Notes under the pieces: generated by a model
Seen by the model: only the letters and a program-made list of their open reading frames with translations
What the model was told of the DNA's origin: nothing
Databases searched by the model: none
Source: Agaricus subrufescens
Lineage: Eukaryota; Basidiomycota; Agaricomycetes; Agaricales; Agaricaceae
Length of the DNA stretch: 64,000 nucleotides
Reading direction: 5' to 3'
NCBI GenBank assembly: GCA_029945375.1
Contig: CM057067.1
Coordinates: 434,001 to 498,000 of the forward strand
Position numbers and translations under genes: made by a program
Shown here: piece after piece, positions 39,914-50,333 of the stretch
Numbering within the stretch: the first letter of the stretch is position 1
How the letters are laid out: every line of letters begins with the position of its first letter

Positions 39914-42900
39914 TTATAGGAGGTTATTGAGTTTTCTATATTCGGATAAGAGTTCTTGTGCATTCTCAAGGTCGGCTGCGGATTGCCACATATCCTCGGA
40001 GTTGTCGTATCCTTTCCAGTGTACCAGGTATTGAATTCCTCGGCCTTTCTTCCTATGTCCATGGATTTCCTCTACTTCATATTCTTCTTCGTTGTTAATA
40101 ATATCCGGGGGGGGTGGAGGTGGAGTCCTTTGACAGTTGAATTCGGGTTCGTTGAATTTGGTGAGAAGAGAGGAGTGGAAAACGTCATGTATAGCCCAAG
40201 TTTCAGGTAATTTTAGACGGAAGGATGTTTCTCCAACGGGTTCCAGAATTTCGAAGGGTCTGTATCGTTTGTTGTCGAATTTCCCGGAGGGGCGGTTTGA
40301 TCGTATGTTAGTTGCTTCCAGGAAAACTAGATCTCCTTTTGATAAGGGATTTTTCTGTCATTTCAGGTTTCCGCGTTCGGACATGGTGGAATTGTATTCT
40401 TCTAGAGCTGCTCGTGCTTCGTTTCGGGTTTTCTCTAATTCCGCGGTGAAGTTGCTGGCCAGGGGGTTGTCCGAGTTAACGGTTAGGTTCCCTTTCCATG
40501 GGTGGATACCGTAAGTGAGGAAGAATGGGGTTTGCTTGGTTGCGGCGTGGGTTTTGTCGTTATATTGGAATTCCGCAGTGGGGAGCCATTTTGCCCAGTT
40601 GTTTTGTTTGTAGTTAACAAAGTTTCGCAGGTAGGATTTGACTTCTTGATTAATTCTCTCCGTTTGGCCATCGGTTTGAGGGTGATAGGCGGTGGATAGG
40701 TTTCTTTCGATTCCTAGGGCGGAGCATAATTCTTTCATGAATTTGGAGGCGAACTGGGGGCCTCTGTCGCTAATAATGCGTTTGGGTATTCCGTGTATGC
40801 GCCAGATATCTTTCTTATAGATCTCGGCCAGTTGTCTTGACGTGAGAGTAGTTTCGGTGGGGATGAGGTGGATCATTTTGGAGAAGCGGTCGACAATTAC
40901 AAGTATGGCGTCGTGGTCCTCGGATCTGGGTAGCGGACCAATCATATCTATGGATATTTCCTGCCAAGGTGCTTCAGGGATGGGTAGGGGTTTGAGGGGT
41001 GTGTGGCCGGGTTGTCGGTTGATCTTGTTTTTCTGGCATTCGGTACATCCTTTTACGAATCTTTTGACGTCCGTCTTGATCGTGGGCCACCAGAAGGTTC
41101 GTTTCACAAGTTCGAGCATGCGGTAAGTTCCGGGGTGTCCAGTGTCAGGTGGGTCATGGTGGTCCGAAAGTATGGATTCTCGAAGTTTGGGTTCGTCCGG
41201 TACATAGATCTTCCCGTTTTGGTAGATTATACCGTTCTCTTCCCAGAATTGGTCGGGTCTTTTGTTCTTTTCTTGAATGACCCGGTTCTCTTGGTGTTTG
41301 GAGTTGCTAATTTGTTTCAGGATGTCGGGGTTCGCGGAGATCGAGAAATTTCGATTTAGGAGCATGGTGGTTTCTAGTGAGGTGGGAATTTCGGATAAGG
41401 TCCGTAGGATGATACGGTCTTTGAACATCTCAATTTGAGTTTCTTCTTCGGGGTTTTCGTGTCGGAATAGTCTGGATAGGATGTCGGCCTTGACGTTAGT
41501 TTTGCCAGGAATGTGTCGGAGTAAGTAATCGTATTCTTGGAGCATGAGATACCATCGGGCTTGGCGTGCATTTAGTTTTTGTGGTTCGCGGAAGTATTTG
41601 AGATTTTCGTGGTCGGTCCAGATTTCGAATTGGTGTTTGGCGTCTAGTAGGTAGTGTCTCCAGTTCTTGATTGCTTTGACTATGGCAAGAAGTTCTTTGT
41701 CGTAGATTTCGTAGTTCTTTTCCGCATCGGTGAGGGCTTTGGACATGAATGCGACTGGATGCCATTTTCCTTCTTGTTCTTGAGATAGGACTGCTCCGAT
41801 TCCTACGTTGGATGCGTCGGTTTCGAGTCTGAATTTTCCTTCATTGTCTGGTAGGGCTAGGACAGGTTCATTGGTGATGGCGGTTTTGATGGCTTCGAAG
41901 GCGTTTTGTTCCTCGGTGGTCCATTTCCAGGGTTTTGGGGTTTTACCTCCCTTCAAGGCATTGAGCGGTGCAGCGAGAGTGCTAAAGTCTTGAATAAAAC
42001 GTCGGTAGAAGTTCGCAAAACCGATAAACCGTTCGATGTCTTTTACGCAGGTCGGTGTTTTCCAGTTTCGAACTGATTCGACCTTTTCGGTTTCCATACT
42101 TGCTTGACCGTCACCTATGACCGTTCCGAGCATCGAGATCTTAGTTGCGTTGAACTCGCATTTGGTTCGTTTGAAGCATAGGTTGTTTTCGTCTGCTATC
42201 TTTAGGAATCATAACGTTCGTTCTTCCAGTTCGGGAATAGAGTCGGCGGGAATGGCGAAATCGTCGATGTAGTTGACTAGTGAGCCGTCTTGGATCATTT
42301 CTCTGAAGATGGTGGTCATCCAGTGAGAGAAGGTGGCTGGGGAGTTGCACATTCCGAAAAACATGACCGTTGGTTCGAAGAGTCCTCTGTTGGTGAGGAT
42401 GGCTCCTTTCCATTCGTCCCCTTCCTTGATTCGTACGTTGTTGTAGCCCTAGATGATGTCCAGTTTGTTGAAGTATTTGGCGTGTTTCAATTTTCCGATG
42501 ACTTCGCTGATTAGAGGTAGGGGGGTTTTGTCTTTTACGGTAACCGTGTTGAGCTTGCGATAGTCCTGACACAACCTTAGTGAACCATCTTTTTTGGGTA
42601 CAAAGAAGCATGGGGCCGCGTAGGGACTTTTGGACGGACGGATGCGTTTGGTGGCGAGGTTTTCATCCAGGAATTTGTTAAGTTCGATTTCCTCTTTCGG
42701 AGTCATTTCGTAAACCTTTGCGTCGATTTCGTTAGGGGCGTCTGGTAATAGGTTGACTTCGTGATCCCATTGGGTTCGTTTTGGTAGTTTGTCAAAATTC
42801 TTTTTGTTGAAGAGGTGGGTGTACGGTCTCATGTACTCCGGTAGGTCGAGGGGGTTGGTCGGGTCAGGTTCTTTTTCCTCTTCGAAATCTTCCCATTTGG

Positions 42901-43340
42901 TTTGGAGGCGTCGTAGGTGTTCCGGTAGTGAGAAGTTGGTGTGTTTGATCGAGCATTCAGATGGGCATCTTGAGAAGGTTACAGTTCCTCGGTTCCAGTC
43001 AATTTCCGGGTTATGTTTGGTTAACCAGTCATGTCCAATAAAAATATCTGCCGAGTCTAGTTCGGCTACTACCGCGTCGATGTTTTCTTGGTGTCCTTCT
43101 ATGTTTAGGTCCAGATTGACGAATTTGGTGATGGGTTCTTTTCCGCTAGGGGTTCCGTTGGCGTTGGTCGCCTGGATGGGATGGTCGAGTTTGTGGGTGG
43201 GAATTTTCTGTTTATAGACTGTTCGTTTGTCGATGCAGGTATGGGTGCATCCAGAGTCGAGCATGGTTTTGGCTTGGAAGGTTTCTCCGTTTGGTTTGGT
43301 GATTTCGGGTTTGAGTATTAACTCCTGCACTCCTAGTCGT
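39914..43340 (-). pseudogene. Outer Gypsy Pol (protease-RT-RNase H-integrase-chromodomain), nonsense-mutated
   Basis: The order matches the inner copy: VQELILKPEITKP, protease DSGCTH, RT LCQDYRKLN and NYIDDF, RNase H LETDASNVGIGAVL, integrase zinc region (GHPGTYRMLEL...GCTECQ) and DDE core (SIDMIGPLP, ISDRGPQFASKF, QTDGQTERINQE), ending in a chromodomain (QYLVHWKGYDNSED) at TAA 39914-39916. Three stops break it: TAG replacing TGG near 42450, TGA replacing CGA near 42210, and TGA replacing CGA/CGG near 40355. All fit C-to-T (or G-to-A) change. Pol copies the RNA genome and integrates it; chromodomains steer integration to marked chromatin in related elements. Confidence 0.92.
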
Positions 43341-43436
43341 TTCTGAGGGCAAACATATCAATTTCTCATACGGCTAGATACATTGGTTCGCGAGTTCGTG
43401 CCTACTCCGAACCTTTGGGAAAATCCTGTTGAGTTT

Positions 43437-43749
43437 TGTTACGATCTATTTCTGTTATCGGTCCCCTGACCCAGGCCCACATGTTACCGCTCCACAACCA
43501 TATGCTACCATTACCGTATCTGCGTATATGTTCCCATGTTTACTCAGCCATGTTCTCATCGTTAGTCAGACACCTCGGGTACACTTATTCAGCCCGACTT
43601 CTCCTTCTATTATTAGGTAGTCGACTCTTCTATAAGTAGCGTAGTTATACTCTGTATACCTTACGCTTTACCAACTCGCTATATTCCCTTATCGCCCTCA
43701 AGTCTTTGCCTAAGTTGCAACCTGAGCTAATCGCTATAAGGTCGTAACA
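43437..43749 (+). repeat. Inner Gypsy 5' LTR
   Basis: TGTTACGATC to GGTCGTAACA with 7-bp inverted ends. It contains a TATA-like box at 43631 and the predicted transcript start at about 43663. Confidence 0.93.
43631..43674 (+). promoter_or_regulatory. LTR promoter: TATA box and predicted RNA 5' end
   Basis: TATAAG begins at 43631. Thirty-two bases downstream lies ACGCTTTACCAA (43663-43674), the exact complement of the primer site at 43751-43762. The distance is what is expected between TATA and transcription start, so this would be the first bases of the RNA. Confidence 0.6.
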
Positions 43750-43750
43750 T

Positions 43751-43762
43751 TTGGTAAAGCGT
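43751..43762 (+). promoter_or_regulatory. Self-primer binding site of inner Gypsy
   Basis: TTGGTAAAGCGT lies one base after the 5' LTR and pairs over 12 bases with ACGCTTTACCAA in the LTR itself. This is the arrangement known from Tf1 and sushi-type elements, where the RNA 5' end folds back to prime reverse transcription, in place of a tRNA. Confidence 0.7.
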
Positions 43763-43829
43763 CGTAAAGCTCACCTTGCAGGAAGACCTCTAGTCATTGA
43801 GGCAGGAAACCACGAAGGCTCAATAATAT

Positions 43830-44962
43830 ATGAGCACGGACGACACCGACCAGCTAGGAATCAATTTTGAAACCCTATTCTACGAAGAGCACCGAACCGG
43901 AAACAGATTTGAACCCCTCAGACAAGAGGAAGAACAGGACCAGTCATCAGAAAACGAGGAACCAGAAGAACACGAACCCGAAGGACCAGAACCAGTAGCC
44001 GTAGCGCCAAACACGCCACTCGACGAAGAACTTAACCGACTAGCGAAAGAACTCGAAGAACTAGAACTGAAAGAAATGGCGACCAACAACACCGAGACCA
44101 AGTCTACCAACGCAATCGACCACAAAGATGTCATGGAACCAGGATTTTTCAATGGAGACAGGAACAAGTTTAACGACTGGTGGAGAGGAATGAACGTTTT
44201 CCTCAAATTTAGCAAATACGAAGACGCAGATTCGAAGATACTACTCGTCACCAACCGCCTGAGAGGAGAAATCCCAGGATGGTTCGCTAAACAATGGGAA
44301 GACAAGATTATCAAAGGAGACGATACCGCGGATTGGAAAGCTTTTGCCGAAGAAATCGTGGAAGCCTTTTCCCCCGGAAACGAACAACAGATCGCCAAAG
44401 ATAAGATCGAATCCTTTAAACAAGGAAACCTTCACACCAACGACTTCCTTGTCAAATTTACCGCCCTCGTCCTTCAATCTAAATCCAGCGAGGATCACGC
44501 GCTCTACCTCCTGAAGCAACACACCAGATCAGATGTAATCCACACCATTTGGGTTACCCCCCGAATGCCATTCCCACCTCTCTCAAAGGATGGATCGCCG
44601 CCATCGGATCAGTTGGGAAGGGATGGGAAGACACTGAAAGACGACGAAATGACCACCGCACCGCTACCGGAGTCACCTACGGAGGAAATGGACAACCCAT
44701 GGAAATAGGAGCCAGGAAACTGGAATGGGATGCCAACGGCAAACCCAAATGCCTCAAATGCGGCAAATTCGGCCACATAAAGAAGGAATGCCGAAATCAA
44801 GGATTCAAATCCAACATCGAATGCTATAATTGTGGCAAACCCGGCCACATCGCCAAAGTATGCCGAAGCCCCAAGAAACAAACCAAGATTCGCGCTATTA
44901 CCACCGGAGAAGAAGGAACAGCCGAAGAAACTCAACAGGATTTTCCCAAAGGTTCGGAGTAG
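43830..44962 (+). pseudogene. Inner Gypsy Gag, one frameshift
   Basis: It starts at ATG 43830 (MSTDDTDQLGINFETLFYEEH) with an acidic N-terminus, then a capsid-like region (FNDWWRGMNVFLKFSKYEDADSK, PGWFAKQWEDK, ESFKQGN). Near 44548 a TTTT run is TTT compared with the outer copy, shifting the frame. The correct frame continues to TAG 44960 with two zinc knuckles CLKCGKFGHIKKEC and CYNCGKPGHIAKVC. Gag forms the particle and binds RNA. The single homopolymer loss may be real or a sequencing error. Confidence 0.88.
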
Positions 44963-47900
44963 GCACGAACTCGCGAACCAATGTATCTAGTCGTATGAGA
45001 AATCGATATGTTTGCCCTCAGAAACGACTAGGAGTGCAGGAGTTAATACTCAAACCGGAAATCACCAAACCTAATGGAGAAACGTTCCAAGCCAAAACCA
45101 TGCTCGACTCGGGATGCACCCACACCTGTATCGACAAACGAACCGTCTATAAACAGAAAATCCCCACCCATAAACTCGATCATCCCATCCAAGCGACCAA
45201 CGCCGACGGTACCCCAAGCGGAAAAGAACCCATCACCAAATTCGTCAATCTGGATCTAAACATAGAAGGACACCAAGAAACTATCGACGCAGTCGTAGCC
45301 GAACTGGACTCGGCGGACATCTTCATTGGACATGACTGGTTAACCAAACACAACCCGGAAATCGACTGGAACCGAGGAACTGTAACCTTCTCAAGATGCC
45401 CACCCGAATGCTCAATCAAGCACACCAACTTCTCACTACCGGAACACCTACGACGACTTCAAACCAAATGGGAAGACTTCGAAGAAGAAAAGGAACCCGA
45501 TCCGACCAATCCCCTCGACCTACCTGAATACATGAGACCTTATACCCACCTCTTCAACAAAAAGAACTTCGACAAACTACCGAAACGAACCCAATGGGAC
45601 CACGAGGTCAACCTACTCCCGGACGCCCCAAATGAAATCGACGCAAAGGTCTACGAAATGACTCCGAAGGAGGAAATCGAGCTCAACAAATTCCTGGATG
45701 AAAACCTGGCCTCTAACCGAATCCGACCATCCAAAAGCCCTTACGCCGCCCCGTGTTTCTTTGTACCTAAAAAAGATGGATCTCTACGATTATGTCAAGA
45801 CTATCGAAAGCTCAACGAAGTTACTGTCAAGGACAAGACCCCCCTACCACTCATTAGCGAAGTGATCGGAAAGCTTAAACACGCCAAATACTTCAACAAG
45901 CTCGACATCATCTGGGGATACAACAACGTAAGGATTAAAGAAGGAGACGAATGGAAAGGCGCAATCTTAACCAACAGAGGACTATTCGAACCTACGGTAA
46001 TGTTTTTCGGAATGTGCAACTCCCCTGCAACCTTCTCTCGGTGGATGACCACCATATTCCGCGAAATGATCCAAGACGGTTCCCTGGTCAACTACATAGA
46101 CGATTTCGCCATTCCTGCCGACTCACTCCCCGAACTAGAAGAACGGACATTGCGATTCCTAAAAATAGCGGATGAGAACAACCTATGCTTCAAACGAACC
46201 AAATGCGAGTTTAATGCAACCAAAATCTCGATGCTCGGAACGGTTATAGGAGACGGTCAAGCAAGCATGGAAACGGAAAAAGTCGAATCGGTCCGGAACT
46301 GGAAAACACCAACCTGCGTAAAGGACGTCGAACGGTTTATCGGTTTTGCAAATTTCTACCGACGCTTCATTCAAGACTTTAGCACTCTCGCTGCACCGCT
46401 CAATGCCTTGAAGGGAGGTAAGGCCCCAAAACCCTGGAAATGGACCGCCGAGGAACAAGACGCCTTCGAAGCCATCAAAACCGCCATTACCAACGAACCC
46501 GTTCTAGCTCTACCAGACAACGAAGGAAATTCAGACTCGAAACCGACGCATCCAACGTAGGAATCGGAGCAGTTCTCTCCCAGGAACAAGAAGGAAAATG
46601 GCACCCAGTCGCCTTCATGTCCAAAGCCCTCACCGACGCGGAAAAGAACTACGAAATCTACGACAAAGAACTCCTCGCCATAGTCAAAGCCATTAAAAAC
46701 TGGAGACACTACCTACTGGACGCCAAACATCAATTCGAAATTTGGACCGACCACGAAAACCTAAAATACTTCCGAGAACCCCAGAAACTCAACGCCCGAC
46801 AAGCCCGATGGTACCTCATGCTACAAGAATATGACTACTTACTCCGACATATCCCCGGAAAAACCAACGTCAAAGCAGACATCCTCTCAAGACTCTTCAG
46901 ACATGAAACCGAAGAAGACACCCCCAAAATCGAGATGTTCAAAGACCGCATGATAATCAGAACCTTATCCGAATTACCCACGTCGCTAGAAATAACCCTC
47001 CTCCAGAACCGAAACTTCAGTATCTCCACGGACTCCCACATCTTAAACGCAATTCGAAACTCCCCGAAACCCGAATACCGCGTAACTCAGGAGAAAAACA
47101 AACGACCTGAACTATTCTGGGAAGAAAATGGAATCACCTATCGAAATGGAAAAATCTACGTCCCAGACGAACCGAAACTTCGAGAAACTATTCTACTCGA
47201 CCACCATAATCCACCCGACATCGGACACCCCGGAACTTACCGCATGCTCGAACTCCTAAAACGAACCTTCTGGTGGCCCACCATCAAGACTGACGTCAAA
47301 CGATTCGTGAAAGGATGCACGGAATGCCAAAGGAACAAGATCATTCGTCAACCAGGTCACATCGCACTCAATCCACTACCGATCCCCGAACTCCCCTGGC
47401 AAGAAATCTCCATTGACATGATCGGACCCCTACCTAAATCTGAGGAACACGACGCCATACTAGTCATAGTCGATCGATTTTCCAAAATGATTCACCTTAT
47501 CCCCACCGAAACCTCTCTCACGTCAAAACAGCTAGCCGAAATCTACAAGAAAGAAGTCTGGCGCATTCATGGAATTCCCAAGCGCATTATTAGCGACCGA
47601 GGACCCCAGTTCGCATCAAAATTCATGAAAGAACTCTGCACTGCGCTAGGTATCGAAAGAAACCTATCCACCGCATACCACCCGCAAACCGATGGACAAA
47701 CGGAAAGGATTAACCAAGAAGTGGAATCATACCTACGCAACTTCGTCAACTACAAACAAAACGACTGGGCAAAATGGCTTCCCACCGCCGAATTCCAGTA
47801 CAACGACAAAACCCACGCTGCCACCAAACAAACCCCGTTCTTCTTGACATATGGAACTCACCCTTGGAAAGGAAACCTCACCGTTGACTCGGCAAACCCA

Positions 47901-48446
47901 CTCGCCAGCGAATTCGCCTCGGAACTAGCGAAAACCCGAGAAGAAGCCCGAAACGCTCTGGAAGACTACAACCAAACCATGTCTGAAAGAGGAAACCTGA
48001 AACGGCAGAAACCTTCCCTATCCAAAGGAGATCTCGTCTTCCTAGAAGCAAGTAACATACGATCAAACCGCCCTTCCGGAAAAATGGACAACAAAAGATA
48101 CGGCCCCTTCGAAATTCTAGAACCAGTTGGAAACACCTCGTTCCGCCTAAAATTACCTGAAACATGGGCAATCCACGACGTCTTCCATTCTTCTCTCCTC
48201 ACCAAATTCAATGAACCCGAGTTCAATTGTCAAAAGACTCCACCTCCACCCCCCCCGGATATTATTAACAACGAAGAAGAATACGAAGTTGAGGAAATCC
48301 GAGGACACCGAAAGAAAGGCCGAGGCACACAATACCTGGTACACTGGAAAGGATACGACAACTCCGAGGACACATGGCAATCCGCAGCAGATCTTGAGAA
48401 CGCCAAGGATATCCTGGACAAGTACCGAACCGACAACAACCTATAA
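44830..48446 (+). pseudogene. Inner Gypsy Pol with chromodomain, one frameshift
   Basis: The Pol frame overlaps the end of Gag in the -1 frame; no canonical slippery heptamer is evident in the overlap, so how Pol is expressed is open. Domains in order are protease DSGCTH (near 45107), RT with LCQDYRKLN and NYIDDF (near 46090), RNase H LETDASNVG (46535), integrase zinc region (H-H-C-C, 47225-47330), and integrase DDE core (DMIGPLP, SDRGPQFAS, TERINQE, to 47720). The end is a chromodomain with YLVHWKGYDNSEDTWQ (48330-48380), TAA at 48444. A single A is missing near 46528 relative to the outer copy (AAA against AAAA), splitting Pol between RT and RNase H. Otherwise it is intact. Confidence 0.92.
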
Positions 48447-48506
48447 AAGGAATATCAGTTCTCTGCCAACGGTATAGCATTCGTCTATTGGTTCGAAGAA
48501 GACATC

Positions 48507-48920
48507 ATGAGCTCTCAACAAAACACCGCCACTTCCACCGACCGCGAGGCCTACCACAACCTCATCGTCGATTCGTTCCGCAGTTCCGCCAAGCGTGAGC
48601 TGCTGGAAATCCTCGCGGCTATAACCGACGTTGACAACCGCTACGCACACACCTACTTCCCCCTCGTACTCGACCGACCCACCGGAGTAAATGCTCCGAC
48701 CACCGAGGAGAGAGACCATATGACCAAGGTCATGAGGACGGAGAGAATGCTGATAAGGAAGATCAGAGCTAAATTAGAAGCGATGGAAAACGATTTGGTA
48801 GATCTCACCAAGGAGATAAACCCAAACGCCCTCGGATGGGCCGCTAACGGAGGAACGTGGGAGAACGGATGGGTACCACAGGAAGTACCACAGGACGATG
48901 AAAACAATCAGCAACAGTAA
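48507..48920 (+). CDS. Inner Gypsy accessory ORF A, unknown function
   Basis: A 137-codon frame starts 60 bases after the Pol stop. It is about two-thirds identical by eye to 39444-39848 (minus), with shared SFRSSAKREL, DNRYAHTY, DLTKEINPNA and GWAANGG motifs and a QQQ tail. The charged middle (TEERDHMTKVMRTERMLIRK and following) is likely helical, possibly coiled coil. There is no start-proximal signal peptide or membrane segment. No family is recognised. Confidence 0.75.
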   Translation: MSSQQNTATSTDREAYHNLIVDSFRSSAKRELLEILAAITDVDNRYAHTYFPLVLDRPTGVNAPTTEERDHMTKVMRTERMLIRKIRAKLEAMENDLVDLTKEINPNALGWAANGGTWENGWVPQEVPQDDENNQQQ

Positions 48921-49040
48921 ATAGTTGCCTAATCGGGAGGAGGAAAGTAATATAAAACCCAACCCGTTTGTCGCTCTTTTTCATCCAACCTGCCCAACAT
49001 TTCTCTCTCAAAGTACATCCCTCTTCTCGAAGCTCTAGTT

Positions 49041-49979
49041 ATGAACTCCTCCACCCAACCCTCTGTTTCCACTGCCCAACCCTCCATTCCCCCTCACGTC
49101 CACCCCCTCTTTGATCAACGCCCTCACGAAGATTACCTCTCCTCCGTCTACAACATCAACGAACGCCGCACCCACCTCCTCAGACTCCTCCACGCCTTGG
49201 GATACACCCGCAACCTAGGAAAAACCCTGCACGAGACCGCCACCAACATACACACCACTTGCCTCACCGCCGTACAACCGATCCGTACCGTCATCGGACA
49301 TGATGACGACTTCCACACTGAATTCGGAGCCGTCATGAAGAATCTCGCCCACATCATTCCCATGAACATCGAATATCGTTCCCACAAAATGTGCTGCGCC
49401 ATTATCGACCACCTCCGCACTCTCCCTGACGTAGGAAATGAAGAAACCCGAAACGCCGCCAAACGAATGATCGATACCTATCAGAAGTTCGCCCCCACCA
49501 GACCCGCTTCCCCAGAACCCGAACAGGAACCCGAAGAACCTCTCCCAGTCCCCAACTACACCACCGTCATGCGCGATCGGATGGATGAAGATTCCGATAA
49601 GGAAAATATTCCCCCCGCACCGACCAAGCAAGTCAAAGTTTGCAACATCGCCGACCCCGACATTCTCGATGAAATGATCAAATTGAAAACCTATCTCCGA
49701 CACATTCCCCCTTTCGCCAACCCTACCGAATTTGCTATTCCCTTCAACTACACCTTTGCTCACGGTGGAGAAATCGAATATCGCCCCGCATACTGGACCG
49801 TCATACTCTCCGCATTGTTGAAAAACTACGGTACTGAAGACCGATATAAAGGAGAACAAGTCCGCTACGTCAAATCCGGCAACGACAATGCCCCCCACTT
49901 TATCGGTTGGAGCGAAAAGACCAACAAGTGGATAATCGCCGATAAGAAGGCCAAGTTACTCCTCGCACTCACCGATTGA
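49041..49979 (+). CDS. Inner Gypsy accessory ORF B, unknown function
   Basis: A 312-codon frame starts 120 bases after accessory ORF A and ends 35 bases before the 3' LTR. The N-terminus is Ser/Pro-rich, followed by a helical region (YNINERRTHLLRLLHAL), an acidic linker with MDEDSDKENIPP, and a C-terminal block (RPAYWTVILSALL, DNAPHFIGWSEKTNKWIIAD). The two ends and the DEDSDKEN motif are shared with the outer copy, but overall identity looks only about one third. It keeps an open frame and is codon-like throughout. Function unknown; no membrane, protease or nucleic-acid motif is evident. Confidence 0.75.
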   Translation: MNSSTQPSVSTAQPSIPPHVHPLFDQRPHEDYLSSVYNINERRTHLLRLLHALGYTRNLGKTLHETATNIHTTCLTAVQPIRTVIGHDDDFHTEFGAVMKNLAHIIPMNIEYRSHKMCCAIIDHLRTLPDVGNEETRNAAKRMIDTYQKFAPTRPASPEPEQEPEEPLPVPNYTTVMRDRMDEDSDKENIPPAPTKQVKVCNIADPDILDEMIKLKTYLRHIPPFANPTEFAIPFNYTFAHGGEIEYRPAYWTVILSALLKNYGTEDRYKGEQVRYVKSGNDNAPHFIGWSEKTNKWIIADKKAKLLLALTD

Positions 49980-50003
49980 TGCTTCTCGGTGCTCGAAGCC
50001 TGA

Positions 50004-50014
50004 ACGGAGGGTGA
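50004..50014 (+). promoter_or_regulatory. Inner Gypsy polypurine tract
   Basis: ACGGAGGGTGA directly precedes the 3' LTR and is identical to the tract in the outer element. Confidence 0.7.
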
Positions 50015-50328
50015 TGTTACGATCTATTTCTGTTATCGGTCCCCTGACCCAGGCCCACATGTTACCGCTCCACAACCATATGCTACCATTACCGTATCTG
50101 CGTATATGTTCCCATGTTTACTCAGCCATGTTCTCATCGTTAGTCAGACACCTCGGGTACACTTATTCAGCCCGACTTCTCCTTCTATTATTAGGTAGTC
50201 GACTCTTCTATAAGTAGCGTAGTTATACTCTGTATTCCTTACGCTTTACCAACTCGCTATATTCCCTTATCGCTCTCAAGTCTTTGCCTTAAGTTGCAAC
50301 CTGAGCTAATCGCTATAAGGTCGTAACA
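50015..50328 (+). repeat. Inner Gypsy 3' LTR
   Basis: Nearly identical to 43437-43749 (about three differences, including one single-base indel). It is followed by the AGTTT target duplication. Confidence 0.93.
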
Positions 50329-50333
50329 AGTTT

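Larger units (their letters stand above)
43437..50328 (+). mobile_element. Inner Gypsy (chromodomain) retrotransposon, plus strand
   Basis: The 313-314-bp LTRs (43437-43749, 50015-50328) differ at about three positions, so insertion is recent. They are flanked by a perfect 5-bp duplication AGTTT (43432-43436 and 50329-50333) that splits the outer Gag near its 3' end. The order is LTR, self-primer site, Gag, Pol with chromodomain, accessory ORF A, accessory ORF B, purine tract, LTR. Gag and Pol each carry one single-base deletion in a homopolymer. Confidence 0.95.

Noticed and set aside
43880..44398. Minus-strand Ser-rich frames opposite Gag in both Gypsy copies (also 50843-51436)
   Set aside because: They mirror acidic Gag sequence on the coding strand and appear in both copies only because Gag is conserved.
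49215..49898. 227-codon minus frame opposite accessory ORF B
   Set aside because: Absent from the equivalent position of the outer copy and of phenylalanine/glycine-rich shadow composition.
48507..49979. Accessory ORFs as an envelope gene
   Set aside because: No signal peptide, membrane-spanning segment or cysteine pattern; the products look soluble.
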